NCBI GenBank assembly: GCA_013214965.1
Contig: JABSRU010000008.1
Coordinates: 62,001 to 126,000, forward strand
DNA length: 64,000 bases
Source of the DNA: Gammaproteobacteria bacterium
Lineage (GTDB): Bacteria; Pseudomonadota; Gammaproteobacteria; Enterobacterales; Psychrobiaceae
Reading direction: 5' to 3'
Translations under genes and position numbers: made by a program
Shown here: in pieces, positions 1-10,110 of the stretch
How the letters are laid out: every line of letters starts with the position of its first letter
Numbering within the stretch: the stretch's first letter is position 1
The notes under the pieces: model-generated
What the model saw: the letters and a program-made list of their open reading frames with translations, nothing else
Databases searched by the model: none
What the model was told of the DNA's origin: nothing

Positions 1-1
1 G

Positions 2-274
2 CTTTCAGCGCGTACAGGCGCTGGCTGTGAGCTCTTAACGCTTGCGCTTACTGAATTGTTATCGGGTCAAATTGTCAATCATCAGCTTTTATTGCCGATT
101 GACGTTCAAGGACGACTGCAAGGCTTGTTGTATAAGTTTGAATGCGTTGAGTCCCAATCATTTGATGATGAAGGCAATATGCGTCTAACGATTAGATTGC
201 CAATCATTGATTGGCAACGACTACTGAAAAAAACCGCGGGTGAATTAAACCAATTTGTCATTGAGCGGTCTTAA
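2..274 (+). CDS. hflX: GTPase HflX, C-terminal end (5' truncated by window)
   Basis: The reading frame is open from base 2 and ends at 274. It starts with LSARTGAGCELL, the G5-like SA(R/K)TG motif of Obg/HflX GTPases, followed by the short C-terminal domain typical of HflX. HflX is a ribosome-binding GTPase that splits stalled or heat-damaged ribosomes. The gene lies 30 bp before hflK, which matches the widespread hflX-hflK-hflC order. Only about 90 residues are present, so the G1 to G4 motifs cannot be checked. An internal TTG at 56 is not a real start. Confidence 0.88.
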   Translation, partial: LSARTGAGCELLTLALTELLSGQIVNHQLLLPIDVQGRLQGLLYKFECVESQSFDDEGNMRLTIRLPIIDWQRLLKKTAGELNQFVIERS

Positions 275-304
275 TAAATTATTTTAAATTAAACTGGAGT
301 TATT

Positions 305-1450
305 ATGGCCTGGAATGAGCCTGGAAATAAGGGCAAAGATCCTTGGGGTGGCAATAAAGGTGGCAAAGATCAAGGACCACCTGATCTTGATGAAGTTATC
401 AATAATCTAACCAAAAAAGTCACCAGCATTTTTGGTGGCAAGAGCGGCGGAAATTCGAGCGGCGGTAGCAGCTTGTCTGGTCCTGGTTTAGCATTAGTGG
501 GCTTAATTGCTGTTGCCGTGTGGGTAGTCAGTGGCTTCTATACTATTAAAGAAGCGGAGCGTGGTTTTGTGTTACGTTTTGGTCAGTCTTACGAAACGGT
601 TGACCCTGGTTTACATTGGAAAGCGACATTTATTGATAATGTGATCCCCGTTGATATTCGTACTATTCGTTCATTTTCATCCGCTGGTTTTATGTTAACT
701 AAAGATGAGAACGTGGTACGCGTTGAAATGGATGTCCAATATCGCGTAGTCGATCCTGAGCAATTCCTGTTTAGCGTGGTTAGCCCATCTAATTCATTAA
801 GCCAAGCGATGGATAGCGCATTGCGTTATGTCGTTGGGCATACCACTATGGATGATTTGTTAACCACTGGTCGTGAAGTTGTACGTCAGCAAACAGCGGT
901 TGAATTAGGCAAGATCATTGAACCTTATAACTTAGGTCTTGAGATTGTCGATGTTAACTTTTTACCCGCTCGTCCGCCGGAAGAAGTCAAAGGTTCATTT
1001 GATGACGCCATTGCCGCACAGGAAGATGAAGAACGTTATATCCGTGAAGCCGAAGCTTATGCCTTAAGTATTGAGCCTCGCGCTCGTGGTCAAGTACGTC
1101 GTCTTGAGCAAGAAGCTAAGGCCTATAAAGCCCAAGCTATCTTAAAAGCCAGTGGTGAAATTGCGCGCTTTGATAAATTGTTACCGCAATATCAAGCCGC
1201 TAAAGAAGTGACACGTCAGCGTATTTATCTTGAAACTATTGAACATGTTTATAGTAACACCAGTAAAGTGATGGTGGATGTTGATGGGGGTAATAACATG
1301 ATGTATTTACCGCTTGATCAAATTATTAAGCAATCAAATAGCCAAAATTCCGCACCTCGCGCGACATCGACACTGATGCCACGTAATACCGTAATGCCTG
1401 AGAGTTTAAGAAACTTTTCACGCGACGCGACTCGCCAAGGGAGAAATTAA
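305..1450 (+). CDS. hflK: FtsH protease modulator HflK
   Basis: A 381-residue membrane protein of the SPFH/stomatin family. HflK forms a large complex with HflC around the inner-membrane protease FtsH and modulates its activity. The N-terminus is Gly-rich and cytoplasmic (starting MAWNEPGNKGKDPWGG), followed by one membrane segment near residues 64-80, then the SPFH domain (GFVLRFGQ, DPGLHWKAT) and a helical Ala/Glu-rich region. The ATG follows GGAGTTATT, a good ribosome binding site. It is separated from hflC by 3 bp, so the two are surely cotranscribed. Confidence 0.96.
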   Translation: MAWNEPGNKGKDPWGGNKGGKDQGPPDLDEVINNLTKKVTSIFGGKSGGNSSGGSSLSGPGLALVGLIAVAVWVVSGFYTIKEAERGFVLRFGQSYETVDPGLHWKATFIDNVIPVDIRTIRSFSSAGFMLTKDENVVRVEMDVQYRVVDPEQFLFSVVSPSNSLSQAMDSALRYVVGHTTMDDLLTTGREVVRQQTAVELGKIIEPYNLGLEIVDVNFLPARPPEEVKGSFDDAIAAQEDEERYIREAEAYALSIEPRARGQVRRLEQEAKAYKAQAILKASGEIARFDKLLPQYQAAKEVTRQRIYLETIEHVYSNTSKVMVDVDGGNNMMYLPLDQIIKQSNSQNSAPRATSTLMPRNTVMPESLRNFSRDATRQGRN

Positions 1451-1453
1451 TCA

Positions 1454-2335
1454 ATGAAACGTTTAGGATTGATTGTAGTTGGAGCCCTAGCACTGGCCGC
1501 TTACTTATCACTGTTTGTGATTTATGAAGGCCAACGTGGGATTAAAGTTCGTTTTGCCGCCGTGTTAAAAGACGACGCCGGAAAAACTGAAATCTTCGAA
1601 CCTGGTTTGCATTTTAAAGTGCCATTTATTGATAAAGTTAAGGTGCTGGATGCTCGTATTCAAACCCTTGATGGTGAGCCTGATCGTTTTGTTACTTCTG
1701 AAAAGAAAGACTTAATTGTTGACTCATACGTTAAATGGAAAATTGAACATTTCGATGTTTATTACCTAGCAACCGGTGGCGGTAATAAATTTAGCGCCGA
1801 AAACCTGTTAAAGCAAAAAGTCAGTGACGGTTTGCGTAATGCCTTTGGTACTCGAACCATTGCTCAAATAGTCTCTGGTGAACGTAGTGAATTAATGGAT
1901 CAAGCCTTAAGAGAAGCTTCTATTAAAGCCAAAGACATTGGGATTGTGTTAGTTGATATGCGCGTTAAGCAGATTGAATTGCCGCAAGCGGTTCGTAGCA
2001 GTATTTATCAACGAATGCGTGCTGAACGATTAGCGGTGGCTAAAGAGCATCGTTCGAAAGGTAAAGAGAAGTCTGAAATTATTCGTGCCGACATTGATGC
2101 TAAAGTCGCGATTATGCTAGCTAATGCTGATTCTAAAGCGCGGATCACCCGTGGTGATGGCGATGCTCAAGCTGCAAAAATCTATGCTGATAGTTATAAC
2201 CAAGATCCAGAGTTCTTTAGTTTCTTAAGATCGATGGATGCTTACAAAAAATCATTTAGTTCGAAAAGTGATATTATGGTGGTTAAGCCTGATAATGAAT
2301 TCTTTAAATATCTGAAGAATCCAAACGCAAAATAG
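1454..2335 (+). CDS. hflC: FtsH protease modulator HflC
   Basis: A 293-residue SPFH-family partner of HflK. It has an N-terminal membrane anchor at about residues 4-22, then the conserved YEGQRGIKVRF and EPGLHFKVPFIDKV segments and a long C-terminal helical region. Length agrees with the family. It is the last gene of the hflX-hflK-hflC unit, because a strong terminator follows within 20 bp. The small DUF2065 gene often found between hflC and purA is not present here. Confidence 0.96.
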   Translation: MKRLGLIVVGALALAAYLSLFVIYEGQRGIKVRFAAVLKDDAGKTEIFEPGLHFKVPFIDKVKVLDARIQTLDGEPDRFVTSEKKDLIVDSYVKWKIEHFDVYYLATGGGNKFSAENLLKQKVSDGLRNAFGTRTIAQIVSGERSELMDQALREASIKAKDIGIVLVDMRVKQIELPQAVRSSIYQRMRAERLAVAKEHRSKGKEKSEIIRADIDAKVAIMLANADSKARITRGDGDAQAAKIYADSYNQDPEFFSFLRSMDAYKKSFSSKSDIMVVKPDNEFFKYLKNPNAK

Positions 2336-2353
2336 TATTACTGTTATTTTCGT

Positions 2354-2384
2354 GAAAAAAAAGCTCGGTTTTCCGAGCTTTTTT
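2354..2384 (+). terminator. Rho-independent terminator after hflC
   Basis: An 8 bp perfect stem AAGCTCGG/CCGAGCTT with a TTTT loop, preceded by an A-run and followed by a T-run. It ends the hflX-hflKC operon. Confidence 0.9.
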
Positions 2385-2510
2385 GTGCCTGATAGTCTAC
2401 TGAGAATTAAGGAACTTTTGCATTTATTTGCTCTTAGACTAAAGAAAGAGTAATTAATCTCCTATTTAGGGGTAGATCTCCTAACCAAATCTGATAAAAT
2501 CCCGCTTTAA

Positions 2511-3827
<1,317 letters not shown>

Positions 3828-3847
3828 GTGATAATTTAATTCGACTC

Positions 3848-3876
3848 AAAAAGCGGCTGATTAGCCGCTTTTTTTA
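3848..3876 (+). terminator. Rho-independent terminator after purA
   Basis: Stem AAGCGGCT/AGCCGCTT with a 4-base loop followed by seven T residues, 20 bp after the purA stop. Confidence 0.9.
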
Positions 3877-3883
3877 TGGAACA

Positions 3884-4138
3884 ATGATGGCTAAACCCAA
3901 TAAAAAAGGACCGACTAAAACGGTAGAAGTGTTTTGCGCTAAGTGCAAAAAAAAATTATTTAAGTACCGTAAAGGTGGCAAAGGTTCCTTGGTTAAATGC
4001 TTCAAAGAGCGGATTGTCGAAGACTTTACGGTGACTGCCTGTCAATGCCCTGGTTGCGAGCAAATCTTTGCTAGAGAGCAGCTGATCCGCGGCACACCCG
4101 CCTATAAGATGATTGGTGGCAAAGTGACGATGAAATAA
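3884..4138 (+). CDS. Small zinc-ribbon protein, function unknown
   Basis: An 84-residue basic protein with a Cys pattern that suggests one structural zinc site: FCAKC near residue 18 and CQCPGC near residue 54, with one more Cys between. The tail GTPAYKMIGGKV looks like that of small conserved proteins in marine gammaproteobacteria, but I do not know a function. Two adjacent ATGs (3884, 3887) could both serve as start. It begins just after the purA terminator, so it probably has its own promoter or relies on read-through. Confidence 0.7.
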   Translation: MMAKPNKKGPTKTVEVFCAKCKKKLFKYRKGGKGSLVKCFKERIVEDFTVTACQCPGCEQIFAREQLIRGTPAYKMIGGKVTMK

Positions 4139-4158
4139 CGATTAACCTAAGTTGAGGT

Positions 4159-4575
4159 TTAATAATCGACTTTTTTACGTAAACTCTTCTGACTCCCCTG
4201 TTGATTTTTTTTATTTAACCTTTTCATTTTAGAGCCAAAGGTTGGCTTAGTCGCAATACGGCGCTTATCCACTTTGTTCACTTGCTTGAGTAAATCGACA
4301 AATTGTTTAAAGGCGACTTCACGATTGGTATCTTGGCTCCGGCTTGATTGTGATTTAATAATCACTTTGCCAGACTTACTAATACGATGGTCACTCAAGG
4401 TTAATAACTTTTCTTTTAAGCGGGCGGGTAATGCCTGTGATGCTCTAATATCAAAAAACAAATGAACCGCGGTTGATGTTTTATTGACATGTTGACCGCC
4501 TGCGCCCTGTGCTCGTATGAACTGAATTTCGACTTCAGACAAAGGGATAGAGATGGAATTAGAGATTTTTAACAA
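4159..4575 (-). CDS. arfB: Peptidyl-tRNA hydrolase ArfB (alternative ribosome rescue)
   Basis: A 138-residue class I release-factor-like protein that frees ribosomes stalled on mRNAs lacking a stop codon. The catalytic GGQ is at QGAGGQHVNKTSTAVHL. The C-terminal tail is very rich in Lys and Arg, as needed to enter the empty mRNA channel. The start is a TTG at 4575, well placed after AAGGA with an 8-base spacer. From it the N-terminus aligns with E. coli YaeJ without a gap, and no in-frame ATG would keep the first strand. It is convergent with the zinc-ribbon gene. Confidence 0.93.
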   Translation of the reverse strand: MLKISNSISIPLSEVEIQFIRAQGAGGQHVNKTSTAVHLFFDIRASQALPARLKEKLLTLSDHRISKSGKVIIKSQSSRSQDTNREVAFKQFVDLLKQVNKVDKRRIATKPTFGSKMKRLNKKNQQGSQKSLRKKVDY

Positions 4576-4697
4576 GTGAAAATCCTTATTTTTATATATT
4601 CGCTCAGTCGATAGTCGTGAAAAGCGGTTAAAAAACGTGCCAAACCTTAAATGTTTTACTAGGCTTAAAATGTAAACTAATTATTAAGGAGAATATT

Positions 4698-4994
4698 ATG
4701 TTGGTATCTAGAGATGATAACCGTTTTTTCGCCAGAATGGATGTAGAATGTGTCGTACGGTTTAAAGTAAATGGTGATCAAAATTTATTTCATGGTCATT
4801 TAGAAAATTTAAGTGCCGAGGGCCTATCCTTCAATACTGATCAGGAATTAAATCAAGATACCAAGCTTTTTATTGAAGTAAATCCTGGCAATGGTTCAAT
4901 TCCTCCACTGATGGCTAACGCTAAGGTGCTACGCTGTAACACATCTGAACAGGGTAAGTTTCAAGTCTGCTGTGAAATGAATATTTGTGCCTAA
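4698..4994 (+). CDS. PilZ-domain protein
   Basis: A 98-residue single-domain protein. It carries both halves of the cyclic-di-GMP binding signature: RxxxR in NRFFARMD (residues about 8-13) and (D/N)xSxxG in ENLSAEG (about residues 37-42). Single-domain PilZ proteins act as c-di-GMP receptors that regulate motility, pili or exopolysaccharide. The ATG has a strong AAGGAG site. Two GGDEF-EAL proteins elsewhere in the window could supply or remove its ligand, but no direct link is shown. Confidence 0.85.
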   Translation: MLVSRDDNRFFARMDVECVVRFKVNGDQNLFHGHLENLSAEGLSFNTDQELNQDTKLFIEVNPGNGSIPPLMANAKVLRCNTSEQGKFQVCCEMNICA

Positions 4995-5111
4995 TCAAAG
5001 ATGACGGCTGAAGTTGATACAAGACTCAGCCGTTGCTACTTAAGTCCATTTTTTAAGCGACTCACTTCTGTTACTATCAATGAAGATTATATTTTTATTG
5101 AGAATTTGACC

Positions 5112-6035
5112 ATGAGCACCGCGATCATTTCCCATCATGAATGCCGTAAGCATAAAATGCTTGAGCATCACCCTGAAGATCCAAGTCGCATTGATGCAAT
5201 TTCAGATCGACTAATTGCCAGTGGGTTGGAATACAGCTTAGATCATTTTGATGCTAACAACATCACCCGTGAAGATCTATTGCGGGTTCATGACGCAGAA
5301 TATCTCGATTATTTAGTTAAAATTCAACCGATTGAAGGGCTTATTAATGTCGATTCTGACACTCAAATGTGTCCGCAGACATTAAAAGCGGCAACTCGCG
5401 CCGCAGGTGCGGCGGTTCAAGCCGTCGATTTAGTCTTTAAAAGCGACCATAAAGCGGTTTTTTGCAATGTTAGGCCGCCAGGCCATCATGCTGAGCGAGG
5501 GCAGGCCGGTGGTTTTTGTTTTTATAATAATGTGGCGATAGCTGCTGGCTATGCGTTGGACAAATTAGGCTTAGAACGCGTAGCAGTGATCGATTTTGAT
5601 GTTCATCATGGTAATGGTACTGAAGATATTTTTAAAGATGATGAGCGGGTGATGTTTTGCTCGACATTTCAACACCCATTTTTTCCATACTCAGGCACTG
5701 AGCGTCCGAATAAGCAACATATTAAGATCCCACTTGCTGCGGGGGCTGGTAGTGATGAGTTTCGCGCAGTGGTACTTAACGACTGGTTACCGGCGCTGAA
5801 AGAGTTCAAGCCGCAATTGTTATTCATTTCGGCGGGTTTTGATGCTCACCGTGATGATGATATGGGCGAGATGAATCTTGAAGATGCTGATTATGCATGG
5901 GTTACCGAACAGTTAGTCGATTTGTCTCATCAATTGGACTGTGAGGGTATTGTTTCAGTCTTGGAAGGCGGTTATGTACCTGATGCGTTAGGACGCAGTG
6001 TGGTTGCTCATGTTAGAGCGTTAGCGGGGCTGTAG
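5112..6035 (+). CDS. Histone-deacetylase-family (class II HDAC-like) deacetylase
   Basis: A 307-residue protein of the arginase/HDAC fold. Clear motifs: RPPGHHAE (the catalytic His pair), DFDVHHGNGTEDIF (zinc ligands Asp and His) and SAGFDAHRDDDMG (third zinc ligand). The frame is open from 5001, but the preceding 37 codons show no family similarity, so I take the ATG at 5112 (MSTAIISHHECRKHKM), where HDAC homology begins. Bacterial relatives deacetylate small acetylated amines or acetyl-lysines. The substrate is unknown; a lysine acetyltransferase gene lies 330 bp downstream. Confidence 0.9.
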   Translation: MSTAIISHHECRKHKMLEHHPEDPSRIDAISDRLIASGLEYSLDHFDANNITREDLLRVHDAEYLDYLVKIQPIEGLINVDSDTQMCPQTLKAATRAAGAAVQAVDLVFKSDHKAVFCNVRPPGHHAERGQAGGFCFYNNVAIAAGYALDKLGLERVAVIDFDVHHGNGTEDIFKDDERVMFCSTFQHPFFPYSGTERPNKQHIKIPLAAGAGSDEFRAVVLNDWLPALKEFKPQLLFISAGFDAHRDDDMGEMNLEDADYAWVTEQLVDLSHQLDCEGIVSVLEGGYVPDALGRSVVAHVRALAGL

Positions 6036-6060
6036 TGATAATTTTTAGTTTGAAAGCCGT

Positions 6061-6252
6061 TTATGCTACTTCATAGTAGCAAGCGGTGGTTGCTAGTTGT
6101 TGACTGAGGATTTGTTTAGATAGCGTAATACAACCGCCACATTGATTACCAATGGCAAATTTCTCTTTAAGTAGCTTAATCGTTTCACTGCCGTTATCGA
6201 CCGCTTGGCGGATATCTTTCTCAGTGATAGCATTGCAGACACAAACAAACAT
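6061..6252 (-). CDS. bfd: Bacterioferritin-associated ferredoxin
   Basis: A 63-residue [2Fe-2S] protein that reduces the iron core of bacterioferritin to release iron. The four ligands are C4 and C6 (VCVC) and C38 and C41 (QCGGC), the Bfd spacing. I start at the ATG at 6252 (MFVCVCNAITE), as in other Bfd proteins, rather than at the in-frame ATG at 6267. No bacterioferritin gene is adjacent. Iron control is suggested by Fur-like sequences over and upstream of the start. Confidence 0.92.
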   Translation of the reverse strand: MFVCVCNAITEKDIRQAVDNGSETIKLLKEKFAIGNQCGGCITLSKQILSQQLATTACYYEVA

Positions 6253-6306
6253 GGTAATCGTTCTCATTTTATACTTGCTGATTAGTATAAATGATATTGA
6301 TTGTTA
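6252..6306 (-). promoter_or_regulatory. Possible Fur boxes upstream of bfd
   Basis: Two 15-base stretches resemble the 7-1-7 Fur consensus TGATAATnATTATCA. On the minus strand TGAGAACGATTACCA (6266 to 6252) matches 11 of 14 positions. On the plus strand TGATATTGATTGTTA (6292-6306) also matches 11 of 14. The first overlaps the start codon region. bfd is Fur-repressed in many proteobacteria, which fits, but AT-rich DNA gives such matches by chance. Confidence 0.35.
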
Positions 6307-6366
6307 TTTGTAGTGCGTTTTGTTGATTTAGTGCAAATATCTGGATGTTTTTTACACTAAACTTAC

Positions 6367-9066
6367 TTATTCTTGTTGTAAGTCTAGTTTCATTTCTACC
6401 CAGCCTTCTTCGATATCAAACTTCACTTTAAATCCAAGTTTTCGAGACAGACTCACCATGCCGGCGTTTTGCGGTAAGGTGATGCCCATCATGATTTGGG
6501 TCCCACGACTACGGCAATAATTGATCATTTTAACCATCAACTTTTTACCCAGTCCTTGCCCTTGCAGATCGCTACGGATCACCACGGCAAATTCTGTTTC
6601 ATGATTTTCAGGATCGGTAATAGCGCGCACGACACCTAAGGTATGAAATTGTCCCTCTGGATCTTTATAGGAAGCAATGAAGGCCATTTCACGGTCAAAA
6701 TCTATTTGAGTCATTTTAGCCATAGCTTCATGACTTAACTGGCCAACTTCACCGAAGAAGCGCTTATAGCGGTCTTCTTTGCTTAAACTATTGTTAAACT
6801 CAAAATGGGTTTGTTCATCTTCCGCGATAATAGGTCGCAGTAGGACCTCTCGACCATCCTTAAGGGTAAAAAACTCTTCATGTTGCTTAGGGTAGGGGCG
6901 AATAGCCAACCTTGATGTACCATCGCCCTCACTGACTGTTAGCGTAATGTTGACATCGAGCAAGGTGATATCTGAGCCTGCGACTAACATTGGATTAATA
7001 TCGAGCGATGTAATTTCAGGGCAATCGACAATTAAATAGGATAGCTGAGTTAACACGGTCGACAATGCGTTAATATCAAGAGGTTGTAATGCTTTTCGGT
7101 CTTTAATTTTGCCACTTTTTAATGCATTAATCAGCATATATCGAGCAAGGGCGGTATTGAGTGGTGGCAAGGCAACAGCGGCGTCTTGGTTTAAATCCCA
7201 CTCCGATCCTCCTTCACCAATATAAAGTACCGGACCAAACACCGGATCATTATGCATCGCAAAACGTAGCTCTTGCGCACCGGCGGTTTGAGCCATCTTT
7301 TGGATGGTTAATCCGGTGATATTAATCTTTTGATCTAAAGAAGATACGCGTTCCAGCATGTCGATTGCTGCCTGCTCCACATCATCGCCACTGTTTAAAT
7401 TGAGCACTACACCGCCAACATCGGACTTGTAGGCTAAATCAGGGGCTTCAATCTTTAATGCCACAGGAAAGCCCATATGTAGCGCAATATATTTGGCTTG
7501 TTGTGGTGTTTTAGCACTTAATGTTGCAATGGTGGTTAATCCGTATGCTGATAAAATCGGTTGAGCTTGACCAATATCTAAATGACTAAGCCCATTGGCT
7601 AAATGCTGTTGTGCTAAATCTCTGACTAGTTTTGCATCCGATTGGACATGACGTGAAATAGATTTAGGGGTTTGTTGTAACATCTTTTGGTTTCGACGAT
7701 ATTCAACCATATGCATAAAGGCACCAATGGCTCCGTCTGGGGTACGGTAGGTTGGAATCCCGTGTTTTCTAAACTGACTCCGGGCTTGGTGTGCCGCTTG
7801 TTCACCGGTCCAGTTGGTTAAAATGTTTAAGCGACGTGACTTTGGTTGAGTGTTAATAACATCTAGTATCGCATTGCCAAACTCAATTCCAGTGGCAACA
7901 GCGCTCGGTGAATGAATAATGAGTAAGGTGTCTATTTGCTTTGAGGTCATCAATATTTCAACGGCTTTAGCAAAGCAAGCCGGACTGGCATCACCGGCGA
8001 TATCGACGGGGTTCGCACTGGACCAATAATCCGGTAACAAACTATCAAGTTGAGCAATGATCTCGGGCTCTAATTGAGCCAATTTACCACCTCGTGATAT
8101 TAACGCATCCACTGCCATGATCCCTGGTGCGCCGCCGTTAGTAATCACAGCAAGACGCTCCCCCTTTAAAGGCTTGGCGTGAGCAAGGGTTTCGAACGCA
8201 GCAAATAACTCATGTAAGTCACTCACTCTTAACATACCGGCGCGGCGGAAGGCAGCATCATAGACTAAGTCAGAGCCATAAACATGACCACCGGTGTGAT
8301 GAGTGACAGACACTGCACCTTCTTTTGTGCTACCCGATTTAATCACTAATATTGGCTTTGAACGTGCAGCAGAACGAGCGGCAGACATAAAGTGACGGTG
8401 GTCTTTAATACTATCAATATAGAGAAGAATTGATTGGGTTTTATTGTCGCGGCCAAGATAATCGAGTAATTCATTGAAATTGATATCGAGGGTTTCACCA
8501 ACCGAAATAAAATGCGAAAACCCTATCCCCTTATGATTGGCCCAATCGAGGATTGTGGTCGCAATAGAAGATGATTGAGAAATAAAGGCAACTTTCCCTG
8601 GCAGGGCTTGTTGATGAGCAAAACTGGCATTAAGACCAATATGAGGTAGTTGCATCCCAAGGCTGCTGCCACCCAATAGCCTAATATTGTATTTTTTTGC
8701 CAGCGCTAACAGCGATTGTTCACCGCTCAATTGTTCAGTGACGGGCAAACGATTGAGGCCAGCCGCAAGAATGATTGCGTGCTTACAACCGATTTCACCA
8801 AGTTGTTGTAATATATCAGGCACAGAACTCGCTTGTAGCGCAATAATCGCTAAATCAGGCACTATGGGTAATTGAGCAACACTTTTGTAAGCTAACACGC
8901 CACAGACTGCGGAATACTTAGGGTGTACCGGCATGATTGGGCCAGAAAAATCACCTTGCAATAAATTTTTCATCACCAGATTTCCGGCACGAGTGCTTTT
9001 GTTGGATGCGCCAATAACAGCGACTGATTTTGGGTTAAGTAGTTGGCTGATCGAGTGATGGCTCAT
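6367..9066 (-). CDS. patZ: Protein lysine acetyltransferase PatZ (ADP-forming acyl-CoA synthetase-like plus GNAT)
   Basis: An 899-residue fusion. Residues 1 to about 700 resemble ADP-forming acetyl-CoA synthetases: CoA-binding Rossmann part with VAVIGASNKSTRAG, the flavodoxin-like middle with KPILVIKSG, and an ATP-grasp part with LKIEAPDLAYKSDVGG. The last 170 residues form a GNAT domain (DLQGQGLGKKLM is the acetyl-CoA loop). It aligns from end to end with E. coli PatZ/YfiQ. It acetylates and thereby inactivates enzymes such as acetyl-CoA synthetase. It is divergent from the MOSC gene. Confidence 0.93.
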   Translation of the reverse strand: MSHHSISQLLNPKSVAVIGASNKSTRAGNLVMKNLLQGDFSGPIMPVHPKYSAVCGVLAYKSVAQLPIVPDLAIIALQASSVPDILQQLGEIGCKHAIILAAGLNRLPVTEQLSGEQSLLALAKKYNIRLLGGSSLGMQLPHIGLNASFAHQQALPGKVAFISQSSSIATTILDWANHKGIGFSHFISVGETLDINFNELLDYLGRDNKTQSILLYIDSIKDHRHFMSAARSAARSKPILVIKSGSTKEGAVSVTHHTGGHVYGSDLVYDAAFRRAGMLRVSDLHELFAAFETLAHAKPLKGERLAVITNGGAPGIMAVDALISRGGKLAQLEPEIIAQLDSLLPDYWSSANPVDIAGDASPACFAKAVEILMTSKQIDTLLIIHSPSAVATGIEFGNAILDVINTQPKSRRLNILTNWTGEQAAHQARSQFRKHGIPTYRTPDGAIGAFMHMVEYRRNQKMLQQTPKSISRHVQSDAKLVRDLAQQHLANGLSHLDIGQAQPILSAYGLTTIATLSAKTPQQAKYIALHMGFPVALKIEAPDLAYKSDVGGVVLNLNSGDDVEQAAIDMLERVSSLDQKINITGLTIQKMAQTAGAQELRFAMHNDPVFGPVLYIGEGGSEWDLNQDAAVALPPLNTALARYMLINALKSGKIKDRKALQPLDINALSTVLTQLSYLIVDCPEITSLDINPMLVAGSDITLLDVNITLTVSEGDGTSRLAIRPYPKQHEEFFTLKDGREVLLRPIIAEDEQTHFEFNNSLSKEDRYKRFFGEVGQLSHEAMAKMTQIDFDREMAFIASYKDPEGQFHTLGVVRAITDPENHETEFAVVIRSDLQGQGLGKKLMVKMINYCRSRGTQIMMGITLPQNAGMVSLSRKLGFKVKFDIEEGWVEMKLDLQQE

Positions 9067-9211
9067 TTTTATATCCTAATCAGTGGTGAACTCGGTATAA
9101 TAAAACAGCATAACTTAAAGTGCTGGTAACTAAAAATATTTTGTATAAAAGTAACCACAAACTTGATCTGGCGCTAGCGCGTTGAGCTTAGAAGAGTAGC
9201 AGGAGTATTTA

Positions 9212-10030
9212 ATGATAACACTGAGTCAAATTAACATCTTCCCGATTAAATCGATGGCTGGTATCAGCGTTGAGCAGGCAACCGTGACAGAAGCTGGCTT
9301 GGTTGGTGATCGTCGTTTAATGCTGATTAATGATAAAGGTAAATTTGTGACGGCTCGTCAACATCCGAGGTTGCTGAAGCTGCAATGTGAGATGATCGAT
9401 GGCGGTCTTAAGGTTAGCGTTGAGCAACATGGTTCACAGGTTATTCTATTTAATCAATTTGCTCATGGCGAACCGGTTAGTATTTGGCGCGATTTAGTCG
9501 AGTCTCGGATTGCGCCTGATGAGGTCAATCAATGGTTCTCACATTATTTAAATTTAGAGGTCAAACTGTGCTTGTTAGCCACTGAAGAGGCACGCTATCG
9601 AGACAAAATAGACACTCATGTTAGTTTTGCCGATGGTTACCCCTTTTTACTGATTGGGGAGCAATCTTTACAGGAATTAAACCAAAGAGCGACAGAGCCA
9701 ACGACCATGACACAATTTAGGACTAATTTTGTGATATCCGGTAGCAATCCGTTTGCTGAGGATACTTGGTTGCGCATTAAAATTGGCGAGGTAGAATTTG
9801 AGCTAAGTAAGCCGTGCGAGCGATGTGTCATGACCACTGTCGATCCCGATAGTTTTACGATCAAAGCCACTCGAGAACCGCTAAAAACATTAGCTACTTT
9901 TCGAGCTAATCAGCAAGGCCGTTTAATGTTTGGTGAAAATTTGATTGCCAAAAATTATGGAGTGATCAGCAAAGGTGATGAAGTGATTATTTTATCAACT
10001 AAATTACCAATAAAATATGGTACAAAGTAG
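9212..10030 (+). CDS. MOSC-domain protein, YcbX-like without the ferredoxin domain
   Basis: A 272-residue protein. The N-terminal MOSC beta-barrel (INIFPIKSMAG, GDRRLMLIN, TARQHPRLL) is followed by the MOSC core with FRTNFVISG and the conserved Cys region KPCERCVMT, where molybdenum-pterin-dependent detoxifying enzymes bind the cofactor. E. coli YcbX is about 100 residues longer because it carries a C-terminal 2Fe-2S ferredoxin; that domain is absent here. A role in reducing N-hydroxylated compounds is inferred from the family. The ATG follows CAGGAG. Confidence 0.85.
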   Translation: MITLSQINIFPIKSMAGISVEQATVTEAGLVGDRRLMLINDKGKFVTARQHPRLLKLQCEMIDGGLKVSVEQHGSQVILFNQFAHGEPVSIWRDLVESRIAPDEVNQWFSHYLNLEVKLCLLATEEARYRDKIDTHVSFADGYPFLLIGEQSLQELNQRATEPTTMTQFRTNFVISGSNPFAEDTWLRIKIGEVEFELSKPCERCVMTTVDPDSFTIKATREPLKTLATFRANQQGRLMFGENLIAKNYGVISKGDEVIILSTKLPIKYGTK

Positions 10031-10110
10031 AATTATTAAGACTTAATTAAGATTTTTAACCGTATCATGGTTAAAATATCATTGATTTTATTACATTAAG
10101 GAAAAATACA

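Noticed and set aside
5001-5111. N-terminal extension of the HDAC-like protein
   Set aside because: The extra 37 residues lack family similarity and the homology starts at the ATG at 5112.
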